This document shows positions 1-6,371 of a stretch of 26,457 nt of DNA, in pieces (position 1 is the stretch's first letter; each line of letters starts with the position of its first letter). Location: IMG/VR virus record IMGVR_UViG_3300034062_006332, positions 1-26,457 of that record; one strand, 5' to 3'. Source of the stretch: a virus. Under the pieces are notes generated by a model. The model did not search any database, was not told the origin of the DNA, and was given only the letters and a program-made list of their open reading frames with translations. The position numbers and the translations under genes were made by a program.

Positions 1-792
1 AAATTTAACATTAGTTCTAATTGGAGATAGTGGATGTGGTGTCATTCCAGATAGTTTGTTATTGATAATATCTAATTTATTTTCATATTTATCAATTAGA
101 TTGTTATTAACACCAACTCGATAACCAATATTTTCTGGAGGAGTCAAAGCTGCTTTTTGATTAGCAATTTCATATTCACTTATATAATATGGTTCTATTT
201 CTGATCCAGCAATTGAAATAACTTCATTGTTTATGTTAACTAGATTGATAAATGTTTCATTAATATTAAATTTAATGTTTGTCAAAAATTCTTCATCTGT
301 AGGCAATGGTATTGTGCTTAACTTATGATTTATATAATCAATAGTTTTTTGATACTTTGTTATTTCATTTGAATACTTGTTAGAAAGTATTGTTGATATT
401 TCAGAATCTGTAAACAGACTATTATTATCAAATACCTTTGTTTGCAAGGTATTGCTGGTTACATAAAGTGGATAGTCTCCAACGCTTTGTGTTTGTAAAA
501 CTTTGTATTGTTTGTTATCGTAAGTTTTTCCGACCTGATTGACAGAAAATTTAATATTGGTGTATAGTTTTTCTGGAATTTTTCCAGTATTTGTTCCTAC
601 AAGTTCAAATGAACCGTTGCCTAAGTAATAATATTTTAAATCCGTTATCGCATTTCCAACTAATTCAAATTTACCTGCACCTTCATAATTTATGGCAATT
701 ATAGTCGATGCTTCACCTACAAGTTCAAACGAACCAGAACCGACATATGATTTCTTAGAAATACCAAGATTTAATATGTAATTAATATGCAT
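1..792 (-). CDS. Repeat-bearing putative virion protein, 3' end cut off by window edge
   Basis: Translating the minus strand from the ATG at 792-790 gives 264 codons with no stop up to base 1, so the gene continues beyond the left edge. The start lies one base after the stop of the 174-residue gene upstream (TAA-A-ATG), which suggests translational coupling. The N-terminal ~70 residues hold three copies of a short repeat, GSGSFELVGEA, GAGKFELVGNA and GNGSFELVGTN, spaced about 24 residues apart. The remainder is rich in Asn, Ile, Lys and Thr, with predicted helical stretches and no enzymatic motif. Gly-x-Gly-x-Phe-x-Leu repeats of this kind fit small beta-hairpin modules of phage surface proteins, but I do not recognise the family. 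A structural role is inferred from the repeats and from the beta-rich gene next to it. Confidence 0.72.
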   Translation of the reverse strand, partial: MHINYILNLGISKKSYVGSGSFELVGEASTIIAINYEGAGKFELVGNAITDLKYYYLGNGSFELVGTNTGKIPEKLYTNIKFSVNQVGKTYDNKQYKVLQTQSVGDYPLYVTSNTLQTKVFDNNSLFTDSEISTILSNKYSNEITKYQKTIDYINHKLSTIPLPTDEEFLTNIKFNINETFINLVNINNEVISIAGSEIEPYYISEYEIANQKAALTPPENIGYRVGVNNNLIDKYENKLDIINNKLSGMTPHPLSPIRTNVKF

Positions 793-793
793 T

Positions 794-1318
794 TTATATT
801 AATCTTCCAATAATGGTTGAATAAAGATCTTGCGTAAATGCTGAATCATTTTTCATGGTAACTCTTATGTAAAGAGGACCACTGATGGCGATTGGTTGAT
901 AAAATGGAATTGTTAGTGTTGGGTTTGCTGAGGAAAAAAATCCAACAGCATAAGTACCTGATGCTGCTCCGGTTGAAGCAGCAGCGTATTCTACAATTAC
1001 TTTGACAGGACCAGAAGATGCGCTAGCAATTATTTCTTTTAAATAAAATGTTTTTTCACTGGATATGTTATAGTACGAAACTACTGAACTTGTTGTAGAA
1101 GAAACATTTTCCGAAGTGCCGTAAGATGTTATTACATCGTCAGATATCTCTGTTTCTGTTGTAATAACAGGTGTTCCGCTGGCTAAGCCTTGTATGTTAA
1201 GATTGCCAGTTTCAACTAAAATTCTTCCACTAGCGACACTGGCGATTTTGTCGCTTGCTCCACCAGTGTAAGTATTATCAAATATTTGTACGCCGAAACC
1301 GGCAGTAACATTAGCCAT
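794..1318 (-). CDS. Putative beta-sandwich virion or decoration protein
   Basis: 174 residues, complete. The start is set by a good Shine-Dalgarno site (AAGGAG, complement of 1324-1329) five bases before the ATG. The protein is rich in Ser, Thr, Ala, Gly and Val, has no cysteine, and alternates hydrophobic residues in a beta-strand pattern, e.g. FYLKEIIAS, VKVIVEYAA and LYIRVTMKN. That composition and the regular strand spacing in residues ~85-170 resemble the beta-sandwich folds of capsid decoration, fibre or neck proteins. No specific family is recognised. It is followed after one base by the repeat-bearing gene at the left edge, and preceded by a TAAATA box and a leader hairpin, so the pair probably forms its own late transcript. 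The structural role is an inference. Confidence 0.75.
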   Translation of the reverse strand: MANVTAGFGVQIFDNTYTGGASDKIASVASGRILVETGNLNIQGLASGTPVITTETEISDDVITSYGTSENVSSTTSSVVSYYNISSEKTFYLKEIIASASSGPVKVIVEYAAASTGAASGTYAVGFFSSANPTLTIPFYQPIAISGPLYIRVTMKNDSAFTQDLYSTIIGRLI

Positions 1319-1325
1319 GAATTCT

Positions 1326-1360
1326 CCTTATATTGAAATATATACTATTTCAACATAAGG
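1326..1360 (-). promoter_or_regulatory. 15-bp leader hairpin whose foot contains the Shine-Dalgarno site
   Basis: Bases 1326-1340 (CCTTATATTGAAATA) pair with 1346-1360 (TATTTCAACATAAGG) around a 5-base loop. There is one mismatch on the plus strand, which becomes a G-U pair in the minus-strand RNA. The structure lies in the 44-base gap between the methyltransferase stop and the ATG at 1318. On the minus strand the last bases of the stem are the start of AAGGAG, the ribosome site for the 174-residue gene. No T-run follows the stem, so it does not look like an intrinsic terminator. A role in mRNA stability or in masking the ribosome site is inferred. Confidence 0.6.
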
Positions 1361-1362
1361 AT

Positions 1363-2307
1363 TTATTTAGTTAACGTATAATCGCAGAATTGTATACTCA
1401 TTTGAGGGATTAATAAGTTTTTAATATTCAGGTTTACTTTAATTTTATTTCCAACATCTCCTTCCAAGAAGAATTTTTCAGCTGGTTCAGAAATAGTTTT
1501 TTGATCAATTATTTTTAATCCAGAACTTACAATAAATTTATTATAAGTCATAATCGGGGTTAGCACTTTTAATGTTGGGTAATTTTTCAAGTCGCATCCT
1601 AGCGCAATTAATTCTTCTTTTGTTAAAGCCAAGTGAGCATAAGATTTATTTACTTTAGTATAAGCATGTCCGCCATGTCTTCCTATAAAAGGATGACATC
1701 TCATTCTTGCTACGCCATTATCAGATAACAATAACCTTACCTTAGAAAGAAATTGTTCCGGTCTATCGTCTACAATATGGTCAATAACATCATAAATATA
1801 TATCAAATCATATGGACCATTTTTTAGAACATCATCCCAAGATGTTGTAAATTTCATTTTATCGTTAGAATCAATTTGAAAATCATTTTTTATGTCATAC
1901 CCAACAACTATTGCAGGATTATTCTCAGAAACAGCTTTAACTAAATGTCCATAACCAGCACCAAAATCTAAAATTCTCTTATTTTCAAACGAATAATTTG
2001 GGTAAAATATATCTCTTATGCCTCTAGCACGTTCCATCTTATCTTCATTGTTATTTTCATCACACATAAGATCAGGTGGTACAGCTGCAACCCATTGCGG
2101 ATTGCTAATAAAATCTTCCAACTGCTTTTGAACATCAATTGCTTGCTGCTGAATAGTTTGCTGTACAATAGTTTGCTGCACAATAGAAACATTTTCATTT
2201 TTAAGATTCATAAAATTTTGGTCGTTTGGCAAACTATCTATCTTGACTTTAAGATCGTTTAATTTATCTTGTATGCTATTAACCAAATTAATTAAATCTA
2301 TTTTCAT
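1363..2307 (-). CDS. SAM-dependent methyltransferase with N-terminal coiled-coil, Gln-rich extension
   Basis: 314 residues; GAGGT (2315-2311) precedes the ATG. A class I Rossmann methyltransferase core begins near residue 110. Motif I is RILDFGAGYGHL (111-122), the acidic ribose-binding position is in VVGYDIK (D138), and motif IV is YDLIYIYDVIDH (166-177), as in Methyltransf_11/23 proteins. The substrate cannot be read from the sequence. Residues 1-70 are unlike a stand-alone methyltransferase: a predicted helical segment (IQDKLNDLKVKID) followed by a 15-base tandem repeat in the DNA (about 2150-2186) encoding VQQTIVQQTIQQQA. This extension could oligomerise the enzyme or anchor it to another protein. 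The gene lies between a putative virion protein and the O-methyltransferase/glycosyltransferase pair, so a sugar or virion-protein target is plausible but unproven. The HNH gene is divergent from it across 43 bases. Confidence 0.85.
   Translation of the reverse strand: MKIDLINLVNSIQDKLNDLKVKIDSLPNDQNFMNLKNENVSIVQQTIVQQTIQQQAIDVQKQLEDFISNPQWVAAVPPDLMCDENNNEDKMERARGIRDIFYPNYSFENKRILDFGAGYGHLVKAVSENNPAIVVGYDIKNDFQIDSNDKMKFTTSWDDVLKNGPYDLIYIYDVIDHIVDDRPEQFLSKVRLLLSDNGVARMRCHPFIGRHGGHAYTKVNKSYAHLALTKEELIALGCDLKNYPTLKVLTPIMTYNKFIVSSGLKIIDQKTISEPAEKFFLEGDVGNKIKVNLNIKNLLIPQMSIQFCDYTLTK
1364..1370 (-). promoter_or_regulatory. Candidate T4-type late promoter box (CTAAATA)
   Basis: The minus strand reads CTAAATA here, overlapping the stop codon of the methyltransferase gene. 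T4-family late promoters carry a TATAAATA-like -10 box and no -35 box, and CTAAATA variants are known in cyanobacterial T4-like phages. If transcription began about six bases downstream, the RNA would start at the foot of the hairpin at 1360-1326 and serve the genes at 1318-794 and 792-1. A seven-base AT-rich match is weak evidence by itself. Confidence 0.35.
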
Positions 2308-2336
2308 AATACCTCAATAAATAAATTGTCTATAAT

Positions 2337-2343
2337 TATTTAG
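2337..2343 (-). promoter_or_regulatory. Candidate late promoter box (CTAAATA) for the methyltransferase
   Basis: The minus strand reads CTAAATA at 2343-2337. It lies 29 bases upstream of the methyltransferase ATG at 2307, with a GAGGT ribosome site in between. That is the spacing expected of a T4-type late promoter with a leader of roughly 20 bases. It sits in the 43-base divergent gap shared with the HNH gene. Confidence 0.4.
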
Positions 2344-2350
2344 TTAAAAC

Positions 2351-2626
2351 ATGAGAATAAAAAATAAAAAAACATACAAACTATCTAGAGGAAAATGTGT
2401 CTTATGTGGAGAAAATAATCTTGCCACATTAGACATACACAGAATACTAGAAGGTGAAAATAAAGGAAAATATGATCATGAAAATTGTGTTCTTTTGTGT
2501 AGCAATTGTCACAGAAAAGTTCATGCTGGTCAAATAAAGATTATAAGAAGACACAAAAGCTTAAGTTGGCGAGAATACATAGAAGTAGTAGAAGATGGTG
2601 TCACAAAACTAGTCGAATGCACATAG
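2351..2626 (+). CDS. Free-standing HNH endonuclease
   Basis: 91 residues, about the size of a bare HNH domain. Two zinc-binding pairs are present, CVLC (16-19) and CSNC (50-53). Between and after them come DIHRI with His30, then HENCVLLC and CHRKVH, giving His43, Asn45, His54 and His58 of the beta-beta-alpha metal fold. All key residues of an HNH nuclease look intact, so DNA nicking or cleavage is likely. Small HNH genes in large phages are often selfish homing elements sitting between host genes; others help DNA packaging. This one lies alone on the plus strand inside a minus-strand block, which favours the mobile-gene reading. No clear Shine-Dalgarno site precedes the ATG; the upstream bases are AGTTAAAAC, also found before the gene at 12184. 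Confidence 0.88.
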   Translation: MRIKNKKTYKLSRGKCVLCGENNLATLDIHRILEGENKGKYDHENCVLLCSNCHRKVHAGQIKIIRRHKSLSWREYIEVVEDGVTKLVECT

Positions 2627-2865
2627 TCAATTGTCTACATAATAAAATTTTTATTGAATAATGGCACCGTTAATGAATTATCTTATCGAGTTGACTCTAA
2701 CTAGCATTTAAATAAAAAAACGATTCTCATGGCATTATTCGTAGGTTAAACAACGCTTAAAATACTGCCAACAGTAATAAAGTTTGTAATTTCCACATAC
2801 AGTGAGATAATTGGATAAATATATAATTTAAAATATTATGGATATATACTATTGGAGGTGATACC
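2627..2865. other. Non-coding gap between HNH gene and miniprotein
   Basis: This stretch contains no convincing gene; the longest ATG-started frame I found on the plus strand is 16 codons. It contains a short AT palindrome just after the HNH stop (2641-2655) that is too weak to call a terminator, and the promoter-like box at 2814-2821. I could not fold a tRNA cloverleaf or any other recognised RNA from it by eye. A small phage RNA cannot be excluded. Confidence 0.4.
2814..2821 (+). promoter_or_regulatory. Candidate late promoter box (GATAAATA) for the miniprotein
   Basis: GATAAATA differs from the T4 late consensus TATAAATA at one base. It ends 44 bases before the ATG at 2866, and a strong ribosome site GGAGGTG follows at 2854-2860. 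A start about six bases downstream would give a leader of roughly 40 bases. AT-rich TATAAT-like sequence directly after it (2822 onward) could equally be a host-type -10 box. Confidence 0.4.
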
Positions 2866-2994
2866 ATGATGGATGCAATGTTTTGGTTCGGTTGTGGTTT
2901 AATCGTTGGATGGAACCTTCTTCCTCAGCCTATGTGGGTTAAGATGGTTTATGACATGATTGTTTCAAAAATTAAAAGTATGATTATTGGCTAA
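2866..2994 (+). CDS. 42-residue membrane miniprotein
   Basis: A short open frame of 42 codons. It is supported by the strongest ribosome site in the window (GGAGGTG at 2854-2860, five bases before ATG), an upstream promoter-like box, and a perfect terminator hairpin 11 bases after the stop. The protein begins MMDAMFWFGCGLIVGWNLLP. Residues 5-19 are strongly hydrophobic and aromatic, fitting a single short membrane segment. They are followed by an LPQP turn and a basic amphipathic helix (WVKMVYDMIVSKIKSM). The complete expression unit makes a real gene likely despite the size. Function is unknown; small membrane proteins of phages include lysis regulators and superinfection-exclusion factors, but nothing here identifies one. 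It is the only gene besides the HNH on the plus strand in this block. Confidence 0.72.
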   Translation: MMDAMFWFGCGLIVGWNLLPQPMWVKMVYDMIVSKIKSMIIG

Positions 2995-3005
2995 GCAAAA
3001 AAATG

Positions 3006-3035
3006 GTAAAGCAGGATATTAGTATCCTGCTTTAC
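3006..3035. terminator. Bidirectional intrinsic terminator
   Basis: A perfect 13-bp stem, GTAAAGCAGGATA at 3006-3018 and TATCCTGCTTTAC at 3023-3035, with loop TTAG. It sits between two converging genes: the miniprotein ending at 2994 and the O-methyltransferase whose stop begins at 3039. On the minus strand a T7 tract follows two bases after the stem (complement of the A-run 2997-3003). On the plus strand only TTTAT follows. It should therefore stop minus-strand transcription well and plus-strand transcription moderately. Confidence 0.85.
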
Positions 3036-3036
3036 T

Positions 3037-3648
3037 TTATGAAATTCTAGTTAAAACGCATTGATTTCCGTTAACTTGTGAGTTATAATTTTTATTTGAT
3101 AATAAAAATTCAGATATTGCTTTTTCCACACCGGGACAATATCTCCATTTATAATCATCAAACAATATTTTACCGTTTTCGCACATAATTTTTGAAAAAC
3201 AGTCTAATGAAGATTTGGTCCCAAAATAAGTATCAGTATCGCTATGCACAAAAGAAAATTCTAAATTTCCTTCATCAAATGTTTCGGGAAAAATGCCTTT
3301 TTTGTATATTACATTATTCAAATTGATATTTCGTTGTACTTTTTCCAAAGGGTAGTTAAAATCCCCATCAATATGTTTATCTATACTAGAATCTGATTTT
3401 GTCACACCGCAAAAAGTATCATAACAATAATGTTCTTTCCCACCATTACAAAGAGCAATAATTTTTGAAGAAAATCCTTGAAAAACACCAATTTCGGCAG
3501 TTCTGCATTTTTTTTCAATAGACATTAACTGTTGATACAGAAACCTTGTTTTTTCTTTACCCATCAAGCAATTTTTATTAAAATTTAAAAAAATAATATT
3601 AAACAATTGATTAAATTCATAAGTTTCTAATTTTTTATTTTTTATCAT
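3037..3648 (-). CDS. TylF/MycF-type sugar O-methyltransferase
   Basis: 203 residues. It is recognised as a class I SAM methyltransferase of the TylF/MycF (macrocin O-methyltransferase) family by motifs in order: AEIGVFQGFSSK (51-62, SAM loop), YDTFCGV (76-82), FVHSDTDTYFGTKSSL (133-148, with the acidic metal/substrate residues of the family), ILFDDY (161-166) and PGVEKAISEF (172-181). Known members put methyl groups on sugar hydroxyls of antibiotics or surface polysaccharides. Here it directly follows a GT9-like glycosyltransferase in the same orientation, so a phage-encoded glycan modification is the natural inference. It is somewhat shorter than typical members (about 230-260 residues) through a compact N-terminus, but the catalytic core appears whole. 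The ribosome site is weak (AAGGA lies 14 bases upstream). It ends at the bidirectional terminator. Confidence 0.85.
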   Translation of the reverse strand: MIKNKKLETYEFNQLFNIIFLNFNKNCLMGKEKTRFLYQQLMSIEKKCRTAEIGVFQGFSSKIIALCNGGKEHYCYDTFCGVTKSDSSIDKHIDGDFNYPLEKVQRNINLNNVIYKKGIFPETFDEGNLEFSFVHSDTDTYFGTKSSLDCFSKIMCENGKILFDDYKWRYCPGVEKAISEFLLSNKNYNSQVNGNQCVLTRIS

Positions 3649-3691
3649 GTTAAGCGCAATATCCTTATTCTTAATTAATGTATATAATATT

Positions 3692-4543
3692 CTATCTAAT
3701 TTTGTTTAAATGATCATAAACTTCTTCATAAGTAACTAATCGCAAGCTTTTATACCATTTTGTGTTATAGAAAAAATTAGAAAAATCATTATTGTTTTCA
3801 TACATTGGATGGTTAAACGCATCATATCTTCTTATTACTAATGTTGGAATATTAAACATACTTGATAAAATTGGAAAGAATGTTGCAGCTGATATTGTAA
3901 ATGTTGCATTAACTGTAAACTGCATAAATTTTTTTATATCTATTTCTTCTTTATTCTTCTCATCATGTATTATGTGATTAGTATTTATCCATTTAATGTT
4001 TTTGTAAAAACCATATTCTTTTATATCTTTTTCTATCCCAACAAGAAAAACTTTAAAATTTTTGTTTAATAGCAAGTCAATTATTTTTTCTAAATGATTT
4101 TTGAATATGTGTCTTTTAAAGTTTGCGATTTTGCTGTCTTGTGATCCCATAGGGCATATTAGCACATTCTTTTCATCTGTATTCTTTACAAAACCATGAT
4201 TTTGTGTAAAAATGTTACTTAGCTTATCGTCTTTGTTTTTATCGTTAAACAGTTTAGGTATATCAAATTGAATTATTTTTTTATATTGATTGTTATTAAG
4301 TATAATTGATCTTTTTTGCTCTGTTGTTACATAAAAGGGAAGATTCATTGAAGTGCAATATTCTTTGATGAATTTGTTTCTGTAATCTAAAAATGTTTCA
4401 AAATAGAGAATTCCACATTCAGCATATTTTGCATAATTAGAACTTATTATTATATCTCCTATTCCTTTATTTGGAATGACAACTTGTTTGTTTTTCAATT
4501 GATTGTACCACGAATCAAATGATACATTTTTCACATTAATCAT
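3692..4543 (-). CDS. Glycosyltransferase family 9-like protein (heptosyltransferase type)
   Basis: 283 residues with the layout of a GT-B glycosyltransferase related to ADP-heptose:LPS heptosyltransferases. An N-terminal Rossmann start includes NKGIGDIIIS (25-34), like the G-x-GD loop of GT9. A linker precedes the second domain at about residue 126 (NVLICPMGSQDSK, then LLLNKNFKVFLVGIEKD). A helix-strand unit near the C-terminus, TISAATFFPILSSMFNIPTLVI (216-237), matches the family's D-x-GPxHLAAALGxPTVAL position, though the usual Asp/Gly/Pro/His residues are replaced. The similarity is therefore remote and activity is not certain. It would transfer a sugar from a nucleotide-sugar donor in the cytoplasm. 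The next gene is a sugar O-methyltransferase, which supports a joint glycan role. The coding region is even more AT-rich than its neighbours and Lys/Asn-rich. Confidence 0.62.
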   Translation of the reverse strand: MINVKNVSFDSWYNQLKNKQVVIPNKGIGDIIISSNYAKYAECGILYFETFLDYRNKFIKEYCTSMNLPFYVTTEQKRSIILNNNQYKKIIQFDIPKLFNDKNKDDKLSNIFTQNHGFVKNTDEKNVLICPMGSQDSKIANFKRHIFKNHLEKIIDLLLNKNFKVFLVGIEKDIKEYGFYKNIKWINTNHIIHDEKNKEEIDIKKFMQFTVNATFTISAATFFPILSSMFNIPTLVIRRYDAFNHPMYENNNDFSNFFYNTKWYKSLRLVTYEEVYDHLNKIR

Positions 4544-4583
4544 CTTCAGGTTTACTCGTTAGCAATAATTAAAATTTATATTT

Positions 4584-5081
4584 TTAATTCCATTTACTAA
4601 GAACTGTGTTTGCATAATCAGTTCCATTATTTCTAATAACAATTTGTCCTGATGCGCTCTTACCGTCACCTACTTGTCCAGTCAAAACATATTCTTCAGC
4701 TGCTTTGGCTTTTTTGAAATGATCTCTTAGTTCTCTGCCAATAAGGCTAAGAAGCATATTAGTAATATGTTTTTCTGTTTTATTTTTTTCGTTATTAAAT
4801 ATATCGATTACCATTGCTTGTAAATCAAGTTCATACGCTTCACCATAAGGTTGTGTATCAGGTTTCTTTGCCGTCTGAAAGGCAAGAATATCTCCATGCA
4901 TGCAAAATCTTACACCCTCAAATGTTGTGGCAACTGGATAAGCGTAGACAAAAATATAAGGTTTATCTTCGTGTGTAAAATCTTCAACTCGTAGACCATC
5001 TTTTTCCAAAGAATACATTAAAAGAAGTAATCTTTTCTTTGTCATTGTTTTATCACGATTAACATATTCTTTAAATAACAT
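4584..5081 (-). CDS. Conserved-looking phage protein of unknown function, 165 residues
   Basis: Complete frame with an AAGGA ribosome site eight bases before the ATG; a second Met at residue 13 (MTKKRLLL) could also be the start. Residues 13-30 are helical. Residues ~35-75 alternate as beta strands (YIFVYAYPVATTFEGVRF, then DILAFQTAK). Residues ~85-130 are predicted helical with many charged residues, and the tail (GKSASGQIVIRNNGTDYANTVL) is polar. No motif of a known enzyme or structural family is recognised. It lies 21 bases downstream of the 422-residue gene in the same orientation, so the two are probably co-transcribed and may act together. Confidence 0.65.
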   Translation of the reverse strand: MLFKEYVNRDKTMTKKRLLLLMYSLEKDGLRVEDFTHEDKPYIFVYAYPVATTFEGVRFCMHGDILAFQTAKKPDTQPYGEAYELDLQAMVIDIFNNEKNKTEKHITNMLLSLIGRELRDHFKKAKAAEEYVLTGQVGDGKSASGQIVIRNNGTDYANTVLSKWN

Positions 5082-5102
5082 GATATTTTTCCTTATATTC
5101 TA

Positions 5103-6371
5103 TTAGCAGTTGCGAAGTATTTGTTCTGGTACGCTAGCAACACATCTGGTCAAATTGACCAAGTCGCTTGGATTTCCATTATATGGTAGTTCTTTGACAC
5201 TTAAACCATTGACACTACCGGATGCATCCATCAATGTTTCTAGGGAAGCATTCACAAATAGAATTCCGTCTCTTTTGACAAGAAATTCAGTTCTATCTTT
5301 AAGAGGGTTACCATTTTCGTCCATTTCTCCGCTTTCTTTTTGATATTGTATTTTAATATCTTGAAGAGTTGTGAGATTACCATCGGAGTCAAATAGTGCT
5401 TCTGAAGCATCATTTTGGAATGTAGAAACTGTGAAAACGCCGCTATCATATCCGCTTCTGAGAATGTTAGAAATATCCATGCCAACAAAATAAAGTGTTC
5501 CATTATCGGCTAACACATTAACAATAAAAACTCTTTTTTCAAATGAAGTTGCAATTGATTCGACAATAATTCTATGCCTTAAAACTCTTTTCTCTTCTGG
5601 TGCGCCACTATCAAGTTTTTCTAATTCAGCATCAGCAAGATACTTTTCTGGATCATCTTGTTGCAATGACCACCTGCCTACATCAACAAGTCCAAATTTA
5701 CTATTAAATCTAGTTGATATTCTAATTGAAAAAGTTTTTTCATTATAAACTATATCTTCTTGTTGCGCTCCAGAACCCACTTGAATTGCTCCAAGTAAAG
5801 ATGCAATGTACTTCCTATGAAGATCTGCTTTATTGCTATAATAGCCAGATATTCTAATAAATGTATTTATTAATTCTGGCATTGATGACAATGTGGATGA
5901 AAAATGATTTGACAGAGAAACGCCCGGATTAGCCATATCGAGATCTTCTCTAATTTTTTTGCGCATTTCACCAGATGCTTTATTAATATTAGAATTTTGC
6001 CTTAAGAAAACAATTTGAAGATTATCTTCTACAAACTTTTTCTGATAGGTGGAAAGTTCTCCTTCTCTGACGTTATTAATCATTTGAAGTAAAGTGCCAA
6101 CATCGTTCTTGATGCTCTCTTTAAAAAACTTATTTTTCCAAGAACTAAAATCAGATATTTTAGAATCTTTGGGCATATCAGGTTCTCTTGGTTCCTGAAT
6201 ATTTGGTTGTTCCATAGGAGATTTAACTTTTGGAACACTTAATTGTGTTGTTTTATCATATGACTGAGGAGCAAGACTTGTCGGATCTGATCCCATAAAA
6301 GAATCAGGTGGTCCTGCTGGATTTTCTTGCTCACTCATTAGCCAATTTTGAAGATTGATCAAACTCATCAT
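5103..6371 (-). CDS. 422-residue phage protein of unknown function, possibly structural
   Basis: A long, clean frame. Residues ~13-70 are low-complexity, rich in Pro, Ser, Asp and Gln, and probably disordered. Residues ~75-190 are predicted helical. From ~195 to the end the pattern is mainly beta (FSIRISTRF, LRHRIIVESI, KRVFIVNVLADNGTLYFVGM, FLVKRDGILFVNASL). No family is recognised. The start is uncertain. The ATG at 6371 has an AAGGA site eight bases upstream and overlaps the previous gene by 41 bases. The ATG at 6335 (protein beginning MSEQENPAGPP) overlaps the previous stop as ATGAGTGA, a typical coupled start. Either gives the same domain content. It shares an operon with the genes on both sides; a head, neck or packaging role would fit the neighbourhood but is speculation. 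Confidence 0.72.
   Translation of the reverse strand: MMSLINLQNWLMSEQENPAGPPDSFMGSDPTSLAPQSYDKTTQLSVPKVKSPMEQPNIQEPREPDMPKDSKISDFSSWKNKFFKESIKNDVGTLLQMINNVREGELSTYQKKFVEDNLQIVFLRQNSNINKASGEMRKKIREDLDMANPGVSLSNHFSSTLSSMPELINTFIRISGYYSNKADLHRKYIASLLGAIQVGSGAQQEDIVYNEKTFSIRISTRFNSKFGLVDVGRWSLQQDDPEKYLADAELEKLDSGAPEEKRVLRHRIIVESIATSFEKRVFIVNVLADNGTLYFVGMDISNILRSGYDSGVFTVSTFQNDASEALFDSDGNLTTLQDIKIQYQKESGEMDENGNPLKDRTEFLVKRDGILFVNASLETLMDASGSVNGLSVKELPYNGNPSDLVNLTRCVASVPEQILRNC

Noticed and set aside
2627-2865. tRNA or other structured RNA in the gap after the HNH gene
   Set aside because: No cloverleaf, T-loop GTTC or strong long-range pairing could be found by eye; only a weak AT palindrome at 2641-2655.
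4567-4589. AT-only inverted repeat (AATTAAAA / TTTTAATT) around the stop of the 165-residue gene
   Set aside because: Eight A-T pairs with a seven-base loop would be unstable, and such matches are common by chance in this base composition.
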